Source of the DNA: CAIWHR01 sp963717695
GTDB lineage: Bacteria; Pseudomonadota; Gammaproteobacteria; Burkholderiales; Casimicrobiaceae
Reading direction: 5' to 3'
Assembly: GCA_963717695.1 (NCBI GenBank)
Contig: CAVQWR010000007.1
Span: 558,001-622,000 of the forward strand
Length of the DNA: 64,000 bases
The position numbers and the translations under genes were made by a program. This document shows, piece by piece, positions 17,240 to 26,396 of this stretch (the stretch's first letter is position 1; each line of letters begins with the position of its first letter). The notes under the pieces are model-generated. The model made no database searches and was not told the origin of the DNA. It worked only from the letters and a program-made list of their open reading frames with translations.

Positions 17240-18874
17240 CTACAATCGGGACGCCGTCAGCGGGATGTCGGCGTTGGCCCACGCGGCTCGAGCGCGCGCC
17301 TCCGTTGCGCTCGCCGCGGCCGAGTCGCCTTGACGACGTTGCGCTTCGGCGAGGCCGCGCAGGGACCAGCCGTTTTCCGGATAGTGCCGAAGGTCCTCGC
17401 GATAGACTTCTTCGGCATCGGCGAAACGCCCGGCGGCGAGCAGCGCGGCGCCGAGCGCATGCCGGGTCGGCGCGAGCCAGAGATGCGGCTCGTCGTAGGC
17501 GAGCGCGTCCTCCAGCGCGGTAGCCTCGCGGAGAGGCGCGATCGCGTCAGCAGGCCTGCCTTCGACGGCAACAATGTCGGCCGTCAGCGTCAGCGCCGCA
17601 ATCTTCGCCAAGATCAGGGCCGGGTTGATGTTCTTGATCCGGACGCGCTCGAGTTCCGGGTCTGCCGCCAGCCGCAGGACGACTCCGAGTTCGCGGCGCG
17701 CCTCCGCAATACGCCCTGTGCGAGCAAAGGCTGTTCCGCGCGCGTAGTGCCAGATCGCCAACGCGTACGGCTCGGCGACGTCAGGCGGCAGCGTGTCCTC
17801 GAGGATCTCCTGCCATCGACCGAAGCGGACCAGCGCATAAAGCGGCAGGACATAGTATTGCTGGAGAATTCCCGTGCTCCGGTCGCCAGGGCGCGGTCCG
17901 CAGGCCGCGGGCCATGCGGCGCGCGCCGCGGCAATCGCTTCTGCGCTCCTGCCCTCCATTGCGGCCGCTGCCCACAGAAAGTGGTGGTTGTGCGCGACGT
18001 ATCCGACGCGGTACGCGCGCTGCGCGTCGACCTGCGCCAGGTACCTCCTGTCGGCGACGATCGACGCCTCGTTGGCGGTCACCGCGCCCCCGTACCGTCC
18101 CATTCGCATGTAAATGTGCGACGGCATGTGCAGCAGATGGCCCACGCCGGGAGCCGCGTCGCGCAGCCGATTTGCGCTTGCGAGCGCCCGTTCCGGGTGC
18201 GCCGACGATTCCATCAAATGGATCCAGTAGTGATTGGCGCCCGGATGTTCCGGCGCGAGCGTGAGGGCGCGTGTCAGCAGCGCGACCATTTCCGGCGTCC
18301 AGGGGCGCGCGTTGCCTTTCGCATCCCACCAGTCGTAGGGATGCAGATTGAGCATGGCTTCGGCGGCGAGCGTCGCGACGTCGGCATCACTCCGATATGC
18401 GTCGGCCAGGGCGCGCATGCGCGCCGCGTAGGCCACTTCGTCGGGCGGGTCGGCCGGCGTCGCCGGGGGATGTCGCACCGAAAGCGCTTCGATCAGCGCG
18501 CGCGTGCGGGGCGGGGATTTCGGTGACAGGCTGCGCGCTCTAGCCAGCGCCGCGCGTACGCGGAGGGCCGCGGCAGCATCCATGTCGGAATTGATGTTCG
18601 GTCCCGATGTCCAGGCGAGTCCCCAGTAGCAAAGCGCGCATTTCGGGTCGACGGCAGCGGCTGCCTCGAAGCTTCGCGCCGCTTCTGCGGGATTGAAGCC
18701 CCAGGTCAGCATCATTCCCTGGTGAAAATACCGTTGCGCCAGGGGCACACGGCTCGCCACGGGGCCGCGGTCAGCGCCCATGCCCCGGAGCAATGGAGCC
18801 GTGATTTCGCCCGCGGCGTGGGCGGATCCTGCCAGCATGATCGACGCGACGATCAGCGTGGAGGAAATTGCCAT
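17240..18874 (-). CDS. Exported TPR-repeat protein
   Basis: A 544-residue protein with a signal peptide (MAISSTLIVASIMLAGSAHA). Tetratricopeptide-like helical repeats run across most of its length. Conserved-looking segments include DPKCALCYWGLAW, HYWIHLMESS, HMPSHIYMRMGRY and HNHHFLW, which are rich in His/Cys and could bind a metal; that is inference. A longer version would start at a TTG at 18934; the ATG at 18874 is preferred for its clean signal peptide. It shares its upstream region, with a CRP-like palindrome, with the divergent YeeE gene. The function is unknown; a scaffold or chaperone in the periplasm is likely. Confidence 0.75.
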   Translation of the reverse strand: MAISSTLIVASIMLAGSAHAAGEITAPLLRGMGADRGPVASRVPLAQRYFHQGMMLTWGFNPAEAARSFEAAAAVDPKCALCYWGLAWTSGPNINSDMDAAAALRVRAALARARSLSPKSPPRTRALIEALSVRHPPATPADPPDEVAYAARMRALADAYRSDADVATLAAEAMLNLHPYDWWDAKGNARPWTPEMVALLTRALTLAPEHPGANHYWIHLMESSAHPERALASANRLRDAAPGVGHLLHMPSHIYMRMGRYGGAVTANEASIVADRRYLAQVDAQRAYRVGYVAHNHHFLWAAAAMEGRSAEAIAAARAAWPAACGPRPGDRSTGILQQYYVLPLYALVRFGRWQEILEDTLPPDVAEPYALAIWHYARGTAFARTGRIAEARRELGVVLRLAADPELERVRIKNINPALILAKIAALTLTADIVAVEGRPADAIAPLREATALEDALAYDEPHLWLAPTRHALGAALLAAGRFADAEEVYREDLRHYPENGWSLRGLAEAQRRQGDSAAASATEARARAAWANADIPLTASRL

Positions 18875-18966
18875 CCGCGCCAGTGCCCGCGACGCTTCGC
18901 CGCACCAATCTGAATTCTTGGCCTGGATCAACAAATGCTCCGAACGGGGTCTCGCGGCCGGCGCTG

Positions 18967-18982
18967 TGTGACCAAAGTCACA
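18967..18982. promoter_or_regulatory. CRP/FNR-type palindrome between the TPR gene and yeeE genes
   Basis: The site is TGTGAC-CAAA-GTCACA, a perfect inverted repeat that differs from the 17109 site in one spacer base. It lies in the divergent gap, about 110 bp upstream of the first YeeE gene and about 100 bp upstream of the TPR ATG, so it could control both directions. Confidence 0.7.
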
Positions 18983-19084
18983 TTCACGCGCCGCGTATTG
19001 GAAGAGCCTTTCTGCCGAGACTTCCCTGCCTGTGTCGCGCGGTCGAATGGTCGACCGGAGCGCTCATCACTGGAATCATCGCAC

Positions 19085-19651
19085 ATGACCCACACCCTGA
19101 CGTACAGCGGAAAGCATGTCGCGCCAACGAAGCTGACGAACGCCGCGGCAAAACCTTACTGGAACCCCTACGTTGCCGGCGCGCTGCTCGGCCTTGTTCT
19201 GCTTGCGACCTACGCAGTCACGGGCCGCGGTTTGGGAGCGACCGCCGCGTTCGGCGCGGTGGACGCGTGGCTTGTGAGTCTCGTCGCGCCTGAACATGCG
19301 GCCGCCAGCGCCGCACTCGCGAAATACTTCAACGACGGCTCACCGTTGATGTCGTGGACGCTGTTCCTCATCGCGGGTGCGTTCGTCGGCGCGCTGATTT
19401 CCGGCGCTCTTGGTCATCGCCTCCGGTTGTGTGTCGAGCGTGGCCCGCAGCTTTCCGACAGCCGCCGGCTTCTGCTGGCATTCGTCGGCGGCTTCGTCGC
19501 TGCCTACGGGGCGAAGATTGCCAAGGGCTGCACGAGCGGGCAGGCGCTGACGGGTGGCGCGATCCTCAACGTCGGCAGCCTCGTGTTCATGCTTGCCGTA
19601 TTTGCCAGCGCCTACGCACTTGCGTACTTCGTCCGGAAGGAATGGCTATGA
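19085..19651 (+). CDS. YeeE/YedE family sulfur transporter, first subunit
   Basis: A 188-residue membrane protein of the DUF395 (YeeE/YedE) family with about five hydrophobic segments. The signature AAYGAKIAKGCTSGQALTGGA holds the conserved cysteine. Characterised relatives (TsuA) conduct thiosulfate through a cysteine-lined path. Two half-size proteins encoded in tandem are a common form of this family. The stop codon overlaps the next gene's start (ATGA). The substrate is probably a reduced sulfur compound; which one is not shown by the sequence. Confidence 0.87.
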   Translation: MTHTLTYSGKHVAPTKLTNAAAKPYWNPYVAGALLGLVLLATYAVTGRGLGATAAFGAVDAWLVSLVAPEHAAASAALAKYFNDGSPLMSWTLFLIAGAFVGALISGALGHRLRLCVERGPQLSDSRRLLLAFVGGFVAAYGAKIAKGCTSGQALTGGAILNVGSLVFMLAVFASAYALAYFVRKEWL

Positions 19652-20247
19652 CGCTTCCGCTCTCATCCTCGTTTGAATTTACGCTTTCCGTCGACCTCGC
19701 GATTGCGTTCATTCTTGGTGGCGGTTTCGGCTTTTGCCTCGAGCGTGCAGGCTTCGGAAGCGCGCGCAAGCTGACGGCTGTCTTCTATCTGTACGACATG
19801 GCCGTGGTTAAAGTCATGTTCACCGCTATCGTGACCGCGATGACGGGACTGTTCATCCTTTCGGCAGTCGGGTCGCTGGACATCGCCGAGCTCTACGTCG
19901 AGCCCACGAGTTACGTCGCGCAGGCGCTGGGCGGCCTCGTCTTCGGCGCGGGCTTCATCATCGGCGGATACTGCCCCGGCACCGCAATCGCCGCGGCCGC
20001 GACCGGGCGCAAGGACGGTATCGCGTTCGCGTTCGGCATGCTGGCGGGCGTCCTCGCATACGTCGAGGTGACACCCGGTATCGACGGATGGATCAAGGCG
20101 AACACGCAGGGCGAGATGACTTTGCCCTCGGTCACCGGCGTTGGCATGGGCTGGTTCGTCCTGGCGTTCGTTGCCTTCCTGATCTTTGCCGGCTGGGGCA
20201 TGAGCCGGCTCGAGCACCGCTTCAGCGGCCTGCGTCCGGGCGCCTGA
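19648..20247 (+). CDS. YeeE/YedE family sulfur transporter, second subunit
   Basis: A 199-residue DUF395 membrane protein with LERAGFGSARKLTAVFYLYD and IIGGYCPGTAIAAAATGRKDG, the second cysteine signature of the family. The start at 19648 is chosen because ATGA overlaps the stop of the preceding gene and GGAAGG lies 7 bases upstream; an ATG two codons earlier is possible. It probably forms one channel with the upstream protein. It belongs to the sulfur block that continues with DUF2892, RND and SQR genes. Confidence 0.88.
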   Translation: MTLPLSSSFEFTLSVDLAIAFILGGGFGFCLERAGFGSARKLTAVFYLYDMAVVKVMFTAIVTAMTGLFILSAVGSLDIAELYVEPTSYVAQALGGLVFGAGFIIGGYCPGTAIAAAATGRKDGIAFAFGMLAGVLAYVEVTPGIDGWIKANTQGEMTLPSVTGVGMGWFVLAFVAFLIFAGWGMSRLEHRFSGLRPGA

Positions 20248-20418
20248 GCGCTGCCTGGTCAGCGGCCGGGGCGGGCGCCGCGCCGCTGCATCCGGCGACG
20301 ATCCCGTTCGCCCGAGGCTGAGCCCACCTTGGCGAGCGGCCGGGTCGGCGCCGCTGTCCTGCATTTGCCGTCCATTCCGGTCACCGGGACCGGCCATTCA
20401 GGGTTCACCCGCTCCCAA

Positions 20419-20434
20419 TGTGACTCAGGTCACA
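20419..20434. promoter_or_regulatory. CRP/FNR-type palindrome upstream of the DUF2892-RND-SQR genes
   Basis: The site is TGTGAC-TCAG-GTCACA, again a perfect TGTGA-N6-TCACA palindrome, centred 72 bp upstream of the ATG at 20499. The gap of 250 bp after the YeeE pair and this site suggest a second promoter in the block. Confidence 0.7.
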
Positions 20435-20498
20435 GATATTTCTGGGTGCCGGCGATATCTTATTGGCAAGTATCTTGTTGTCCAAAGCGGAGGTTGCA

Positions 20499-20693
20499 AT
20501 GCAACAAAACGTGGGCGGTATCGATCGCGGTGTCCGCATCGCCGTCGGATTGGCACTGGTGGCGTGGGCAATCTTCGGCCAGGGCGAGGCGCGTTGGTGG
20601 GGCCTGCTCGGCATCGTGCTGTTGGGAACGGGCGTGGCCGGTTGGTGCCCGGCATACCTGCCGTTCGGCTTTCGTACCTGCGGCAAACGGTAA
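20499..20693 (+). CDS. DUF2892 (YgaP-like) small membrane protein
   Basis: A 64-residue protein with NVGGIDRGVRIAVGLALVAWA and WGLLGIVLLGTGVAGWCPAYLPFG, two transmembrane helices typical of DUF2892. The same module is fused to rhodanese in E. coli YgaP. The two cysteines near the end (GWCPAY, FRTCGKR) are usual for the family. A GGAGG site 5-6 bases before the ATG fixes the start. It is 3 bp upstream of the RND adaptor gene and probably co-translated. DUF2892 proteins often accompany sulfur-transfer genes; the biochemical role is unknown. Confidence 0.85.
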   Translation: MQQNVGGIDRGVRIAVGLALVAWAIFGQGEARWWGLLGIVLLGTGVAGWCPAYLPFGFRTCGKR

Positions 20694-20696
20694 GCG

Positions 20697-21764
20697 ATGG
20701 TTTTTCTCCGGAACACGATTCGCGCGCTGGCGCTGTTCGCCATGCTCGGCGTCGGCGTGGCTACCGCAGCGCCGGACGGTCGCGGCACGACCGCCGTTGG
20801 TGCCACGTTCGAAGTTGCCATTCGCGAGCTTCCGCGAACGATCGTCGCCGAGGGTCAGGTGGAGGCGATCCGGCAGACGACGCTGGGCGCGCAAATCGCG
20901 GGTCGCATCGTCGCGCTCGACGTCAAGGCTGGCGACACCGTCCGCGCCGGTCAGGTGCTGGCGCGCATCGACGCGCGCACTGCTGACCAGGCGGTGGCGG
21001 CGGGGCGCTCGCAGATCGCGGAAGCGGAAGCCAATCTTGCCAATGCGAAGCGCAAGTACGAGCGCAACCGCGATCTCGTCGCGCAGAAATTCGTGAGTCA
21101 GGCGGCGCTCGACCAGGCAGAGGCGGAATACAAGGCGGCGCAGGCGCAACTGGCCGCGATCACCGCGAACGCGGGCCAGGCTCTCGCGGCGCAGTCCTTC
21201 ACGACGATTACAGCACCCTACGCGGGCGTGATCGGCGCGACACTGGCGGAGCTCGGGGACATGGCGCAGCCAGGGCGGCCGCTGATCACCATATTCGATC
21301 CCCGCGAACTGCGCGTCGTTGCGACCGTTCCGATGGTGGCGCTTGCGACGCTGAAGCTTGACATGCCGATCCACATCGAGTTTCCGGTCCTCGACAAATC
21401 GCTGACCGCGGTCCACGCCACGGTGATTCCTCTGGCCGACGCCCGCACCCACACCGCCAGGATTCGGCTCGACCTGCCGCCCGGCGAGCAACTGTTGCCG
21501 GGTCAATTCGCGCGCGCTCGTTTCGTGACCGGCACGACACGCGCGCTGGCGATACCGGCCACGGCGTTGCTGAGGCGCGGCGAGGTGACGGCTGTCTATG
21601 TCATCGATCGCGATGGCCGACCGCAGCTCCGCCAGGTTCGCGTCGGCGAGGGCATCGGCGACGCGCAGGTGGAAATTCTCGCCGGATTGTCGGTCGGCGA
21701 GCGCATCGCGGCGAATCCGGTTCAGGCGGGCATGACACCCGCCGTCGCGGCCCTCGGTCGCTAA
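20697..21764 (+). CDS. RND efflux periplasmic adaptor (membrane fusion protein)
   Basis: A 355-residue adaptor with signal peptide (cleavage near residue 25). Then come a biotinyl-lipoyl half motif (GQVEAIRQTTLGAQIAGRI), a coiled-coil hairpin (about residues 95-150, rich in Ala, Glu and Gln), the second lipoyl half (FTTITAPYAGVIGATLAELGD) and a beta-barrel. It links an RND pump to an outer-membrane channel. The matching pump is two genes downstream with SQR between them. No TolC-type channel gene is in the cluster. The substrate is unknown; context suggests a sulfur compound. Confidence 0.88.
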   Translation: MVFLRNTIRALALFAMLGVGVATAAPDGRGTTAVGATFEVAIRELPRTIVAEGQVEAIRQTTLGAQIAGRIVALDVKAGDTVRAGQVLARIDARTADQAVAAGRSQIAEAEANLANAKRKYERNRDLVAQKFVSQAALDQAEAEYKAAQAQLAAITANAGQALAAQSFTTITAPYAGVIGATLAELGDMAQPGRPLITIFDPRELRVVATVPMVALATLKLDMPIHIEFPVLDKSLTAVHATVIPLADARTHTARIRLDLPPGEQLLPGQFARARFVTGTTRALAIPATALLRRGEVTAVYVIDRDGRPQLRQVRVGEGIGDAQVEILAGLSVGERIAANPVQAGMTPAVAALGR

Positions 21765-21799
21765 TCCAGTCCGTACGCAAACGGACGCTCCAGGAGGAG

Positions 21800-23080
21800 A
21801 TGCAAATGGCACACGTCGTCGTTCTGGGTGCGGGGCTCGGCGGCATGCCGATGGCCTACGAAATCAAGGCGCAGCTGCGTGCCGGTGACCGGGTCACAGT
21901 CGTCAACAATGGCCCGAATTTCCACTTCGTTCCGTCCAATCCTTGGGTCGCGGTGAGCTGGCGCAAGCGCTCGGACATCGAGTTCGCTGCCGCGCCGTGT
22001 CTCGCGAAGAAGGGCATCGAATTCGACCCGCGTGGGGCAAAGCGTCTCCATCCGGAGCGCAGTCAGCTCGAATTGGGCGACGGGACGATGCTCGACTACG
22101 ACTACCTGATCATCGCGACAGGACCGAAGCTCGCATTTGACGAAGTGGAAGGCCTTGGACCGTCCGGCCACACACAATCGGTGTGCCACGTCGATCATGC
22201 GGAGAAAGCGGCGATCGCATGGGATTCGTTCGTCAAGGATCCGGGCCCGATCGTCGTCGGCGCGGTGCAGGGGGCGTCCTGCTACGGACCCGCATACGAG
22301 TTTGCATTCATCATGGAGACCGACCTGCGGCGGCGCAAGCTCCGCGACAAGGTTCCGATGACGTTCGTTACCGCGGAACCCTATATCGGCCATCTCGGCC
22401 TGGGCGGAGTGGGTGACTCGAAGTCGATGCTCGAATCCGAACTGCGCGACAAGCACATCAAGTGGATCTGCAACGCCAAGGTTACGAAGGTCGAGGCCGG
22501 CAAGATGATGGTGGTCGAACACGACGACGAGGGCAAGCCGAAGAAGGAGCACGCCCTGCCGTTCAAGTATTCGATGATGCTTCCGGCCTTCAAGGGAATC
22601 GATGCGGTCTTCGGCATTGACGGCCTGACCAACCCGCGCGGCTTCATCCTGATCGACGCGTACCAGCGAAATCCGAAATACCAGAACATTTACGCAGTTG
22701 GCGTTTGCGTTGCGATTCCGCCCGTCGAGGCAACGCCGGTGCCGACCGGCGCCCCGAAAACCGGGTACATGATCGAGTCGATGGTGACGGCGACTGCGCA
22801 CAACATCCGATCCGAGCTCGACGGCAGGCAGCCATCCGAGAAGGCGACGTGGAACGCCGTCTGCCTCGCTGATCTGGGTGACACCGGCATCGCGTTCGTC
22901 GCGCTGCCGCAGATCCCGCCGCGCAACGTCAACTGGTTCAGCGAGGGCAAGTGGGTGCACCTGGCAAAAATCGCCTTTGAGAAATACTTCATCCGAAAGA
23001 TGAAAAAGGGGACGTCCGAGCCGTTCTACGAGAAGTACGTGATGAGCGCGCTCGGGATCGCCAAGCTCAAGTCGAAGTGA
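21800..23080 (+). CDS. sqr: Sulfide:quinone oxidoreductase-type flavoprotein
   Basis: A 426-residue FAD-dependent oxidoreductase. The FAD-binding VVLGAGLGG is at residues 7-15. Cys129, Cys161 (VQGASCYGPAYEF) and Cys355 match in position the three essential cysteines reported for Acidithiobacillus ferrooxidans SQR (128, 160, 356). It therefore probably oxidises sulfide to polysulfide or persulfide and passes electrons to quinone at the inner membrane. The C-terminal amphipathic region (KIAFEKYFIRKMKKG) fits monotopic membrane binding. It lies between the RND adaptor and the RND pump in one operon, an unusual arrangement. Confidence 0.9.
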   Translation: MQMAHVVVLGAGLGGMPMAYEIKAQLRAGDRVTVVNNGPNFHFVPSNPWVAVSWRKRSDIEFAAAPCLAKKGIEFDPRGAKRLHPERSQLELGDGTMLDYDYLIIATGPKLAFDEVEGLGPSGHTQSVCHVDHAEKAAIAWDSFVKDPGPIVVGAVQGASCYGPAYEFAFIMETDLRRRKLRDKVPMTFVTAEPYIGHLGLGGVGDSKSMLESELRDKHIKWICNAKVTKVEAGKMMVVEHDDEGKPKKEHALPFKYSMMLPAFKGIDAVFGIDGLTNPRGFILIDAYQRNPKYQNIYAVGVCVAIPPVEATPVPTGAPKTGYMIESMVTATAHNIRSELDGRQPSEKATWNAVCLADLGDTGIAFVALPQIPPRNVNWFSEGKWVHLAKIAFEKYFIRKMKKGTSEPFYEKYVMSALGIAKLKSK

Positions 23081-23093
23081 GTGTGTGCATCCG

Positions 23094-26000
23094 ATGACTG
23101 AAACGGACCGGCTCGGCATCTCGGGACGCATCGCCCGGTTCTTTCTCGCTTCGCAGCTCACCCCGCTGCTCGCGCTGGTGCTCTTGCTGCTCGGCGCATT
23201 CGCAGTGGTCGTGACGCCGCGCGAGGAGGAACCGCAGATCGACGTCACGATGGCGAACGTGTTCGTGCCCTTCCCGGGCGCGTCGGCGGGCGACGTCGAG
23301 CAGCTGGTGGCGATTCCGGCAGAGCAGGTGCTCTCGCAGATTCAGGGGCTGGAGCATGTCTGGTCCGTCGCCCGTCCCGGCGAGGCGATGATCACGGTGC
23401 AGTACAAGGTAGGCGTGCACCGCAACGACGCGATCGTGCGGTTGCACGACACGATCCTGTCGCACCGTGATTGGCTGCCGAAGGAGTTGGGGGTCGGTGA
23501 GCCTCTCGTTAAACCGAAGGGCATCGACGACGTCCCCATCGTCGCGGTCGCCCTCTGGACGAAGGACCCGGCGCGCGGCTCGTTCGAGCTGGAGCGCGTC
23601 GCGCATGCGGTCGAAGCCGAGCTCAAGCGCGTGCCAGGCACGCGCGAGGTAACGACGATCGGCGGACCGGGCCGCACGCTGCAGGTGCTGCTTGATGTCA
23701 ACCGGCTCAATGCGACCGGGCTTGCCGCGGCCGATGTCGCGCGCTCATTGCAGTCGGCGAATGCCGCGCTTCCCGCCGGCAACATCGTCCGCGGCAATCA
23801 GACGGTGCTGGTCGAGACCGGCGAGTTCCTGCAGTCGGCGAAGGACGTTCGCGAGCTCGTCGTGGGAGTCCACGACGGTCAGCCGGTTTATCTCGCCGAC
23901 GTCGCGCGCGTGGTCGATGGCCCCCCGCCGCCCGCGCACTACGCGTGGCACGGCATTGGTAGCGCGGGCGCCAAGGACGCGGCGGAAGCGGGACGCTCCT
24001 ATCCGGCCGTGACGATTGCGGTGACCAAGAAGGCCGGTGAGAATGCCGTGGTCGTCGCGGAGCGGGTCGAACAGCGGCTCGCGCAGCTTGCCAACACGGT
24101 AATTCCTGCCGGCATCGAAGTTACGGTAACGCGTGACTACGGGCAGACCGCGAACGACAAGGCAAAGCTGCTGATCTCCAAACTTCTGTTCGCGACGCTG
24201 TCGGTCGTGGCGCTTGTCTTCATCACACTGGGTCGCCGGGAGGCCGCCATCGTGGGCATCGCGGTGATCCTCACGCTTGCGGCGACGCTGTTTGCGTCCT
24301 GGGCGTATGGATTCACGCTGAACCGGGTCAGCCTGTTCGCACTCATCTTCTCCATCGGAATTCTGGTCGACGACGCCATCGTCGTGGTCGAGAACATTCA
24401 CCGGCACCGCGGGCTTCACCCCGACGAGCCCCTGACGGCGTTGATCCCCGGCGCGGTCGACGAGGTCGGCGGGCCGACGATTCTGGCGACATTCACGGTG
24501 ATCGCGGCGCTTCTGCCAATGGCGTTCGTCACCGGACTGATGGGGCCGTACATGAGCCCGATCCCCATCAACGCGAGCATGGGCATGGTGATCTCACTGG
24601 CCGTCGCGTTCATGATCACGCCATGGCTCGCCTCGAAGTTCATTCCTTCACACGTACACGCGCATGGCCCGAGCCGTCTCGATCTCTGGCTTGTGTCTTC
24701 GTTCACGCGGCTCCTGACCCCGTTCGTCGATGCCGTGCACGGTGCTCGCCGGAGAAGACTCCTCGGGGTCGGCATCGTCGTCGCCATTCTCGCCTCGGTG
24801 TCGCTGGCGTTCGTCCAGCTGGTCGTCCTGAAGATGCTTCCATTCGACAACAAGAGCGAATTCGAGGTTGTCGTCGACATGCCCGCCGGGACGCCTGTGG
24901 AGGCAACGGCCGCGGCACTTTCGGATCTCGGAGCGGAGATTGCGACCGTCGCGGAGGTCGTGGACTACCAGGCCTATGCGGGCACCGCGGCACCGATCAA
25001 TTTCAACGGCCTCGTGCGACAGTACGATCTGCGCCAGCTTCCGGAGCAAGGCGAGCTGCAGGTGAATCTCGTCGACCGCAAGCATCGGTCGCGCAAGAGC
25101 CACGAAATCGCGTTGGCGGTGCGGCCGAAGCTCGAGGAGATCGCGGCGCGCCACAACGCGAAGGTCAAGGTCGTCGAGGTTCCGCCCGGGCCGCCGGTGC
25201 TCTCGCCGATCGTCGCCGAAATCTACGGCCCCGATGAGGCAGGGCGGCATGCCGTCGCCAAGTCATTGCGTGCCGTCTACGCGAAGACCAGCGGTGTCGT
25301 CGGCATCGACGACTCGATCGAGGACAATGCACCGCGCGCGTTGGTGCGCGTGGACCAGCGCAAGGCGGCAATCGCCGGGGTGACCACGGCCGACATTGTC
25401 GCAGCTTTGCGTGCAGCGTTGTCCGGCGACGACGTGACCGCGCTGCGGGATGGTCACGCGAAGTACGGCGTGCCGGTGCGCGTCACGGTGCCGCCCGAGA
25501 AGCAGGGTCGGCTCGACACGCTGCTGGCAATGACGGTGCGTGCCGCCGATGGCGCGAGCATTCCTCTTTCGGAGCTGGTCGAGGTGCAGCAGGCTCTGCG
25601 CGAAAAGACAAGGTACCGCAAAGACCTGCTCCCGGTATCGTACGTAATCGGCGACATGGCCGGTGGCGCCGACAGCCCGCTGTACGGCATGTTCGGCGTG
25701 CGCAGTCGTCTGGACAGCGTCAAAGTGCCCAACGAAGGGACGCTGACCGAGTACTTCATATCGCAGCCCCAGGATCCCTATCGCAGCTACGCGCTGAAAT
25801 GGGATGGCGAGTGGCAGGTCACATACGAGACGTTTCGCGACATGGGCATCGCCTACGCTGTGGGGCTGATACTCATCTACCTGCTGGTTGTCGCCCAGTT
25901 CGGCTCCTACGTTACGCCTCTGGTGATCATGGCACCCATTCCGCTGACGATCATCGGAGTCATGCCTGGTCACGCGCTGCTGCATGCGCCGTTCACCGCG

Positions 26001-26315
26001 ACGTCGATGATCGGAATGATTGCACTCGCGGGCATCATCGTCCGCAACTCCATCCTGCTGGTCGACTTCGTCAATCTGCAGGTGGCGAAGGGTGTGCCAT
26101 TTGCGCAGGCGATCGTCGACGCGGCGGCGGCGCGCGCGAAGCCAATCGCCCTGACCGGCCTCGCCGCGATGCTGGGAGCGTTCTTTATCCTGGACGATCC
26201 GATCTTCAACGGGCTCGCCATTTCACTCGTGTTCGGGATACTCGTCTCGACGCTGTTGACGCTGGTCGTGATTCCCGTCCTCTATTTTGCGGTCAATCGC
26301 CACCGTCATGCCTGA
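23094..26315 (+). CDS. RND superfamily efflux permease
   Basis: A 1073-residue inner-membrane pump with the usual twelve transmembrane segments in two halves and two large periplasmic loops. Visible marks are PREEEPQIDVTMANVFVPFP, the proton-relay region FSIGILVDDAIVVVENIHRH, and GIIVRNSILLVDFVN in the second half. The EEEPQ-type start and overall pattern put it in the HAE1-like bacterial group, but the substrate is not predictable. A GTG three codons upstream (23085) is an alternative start. It is 13 bp after sqr and works with the adaptor at 20697. Confidence 0.88.
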   Translation: MTETDRLGISGRIARFFLASQLTPLLALVLLLLGAFAVVVTPREEEPQIDVTMANVFVPFPGASAGDVEQLVAIPAEQVLSQIQGLEHVWSVARPGEAMITVQYKVGVHRNDAIVRLHDTILSHRDWLPKELGVGEPLVKPKGIDDVPIVAVALWTKDPARGSFELERVAHAVEAELKRVPGTREVTTIGGPGRTLQVLLDVNRLNATGLAAADVARSLQSANAALPAGNIVRGNQTVLVETGEFLQSAKDVRELVVGVHDGQPVYLADVARVVDGPPPPAHYAWHGIGSAGAKDAAEAGRSYPAVTIAVTKKAGENAVVVAERVEQRLAQLANTVIPAGIEVTVTRDYGQTANDKAKLLISKLLFATLSVVALVFITLGRREAAIVGIAVILTLAATLFASWAYGFTLNRVSLFALIFSIGILVDDAIVVVENIHRHRGLHPDEPLTALIPGAVDEVGGPTILATFTVIAALLPMAFVTGLMGPYMSPIPINASMGMVISLAVAFMITPWLASKFIPSHVHAHGPSRLDLWLVSSFTRLLTPFVDAVHGARRRRLLGVGIVVAILASVSLAFVQLVVLKMLPFDNKSEFEVVVDMPAGTPVEATAAALSDLGAEIATVAEVVDYQAYAGTAAPINFNGLVRQYDLRQLPEQGELQVNLVDRKHRSRKSHEIALAVRPKLEEIAARHNAKVKVVEVPPGPPVLSPIVAEIYGPDEAGRHAVAKSLRAVYAKTSGVVGIDDSIEDNAPRALVRVDQRKAAIAGVTTADIVAALRAALSGDDVTALRDGHAKYGVPVRVTVPPEKQGRLDTLLAMTVRAADGASIPLSELVEVQQALREKTRYRKDLLPVSYVIGDMAGGADSPLYGMFGVRSRLDSVKVPNEGTLTEYFISQPQDPYRSYALKWDGEWQVTYETFRDMGIAYAVGLILIYLLVVAQFGSYVTPLVIMAPIPLTIIGVMPGHALLHAPFTATSMIGMIALAGIIVRNSILLVDFVNLQVAKGVPFAQAIVDAAAARAKPIALTGLAAMLGAFFILDDPIFNGLAISLVFGILVSTLLTLVVIPVLYFAVNRHRHA

Positions 26316-26396
26316 ACAGAGGCTATCGCCGGATCACGAATCAGGAGTGCTGCCGGACTGTCTTTCCCACGACTCGACTGAACAAAGAGGGTAAAA

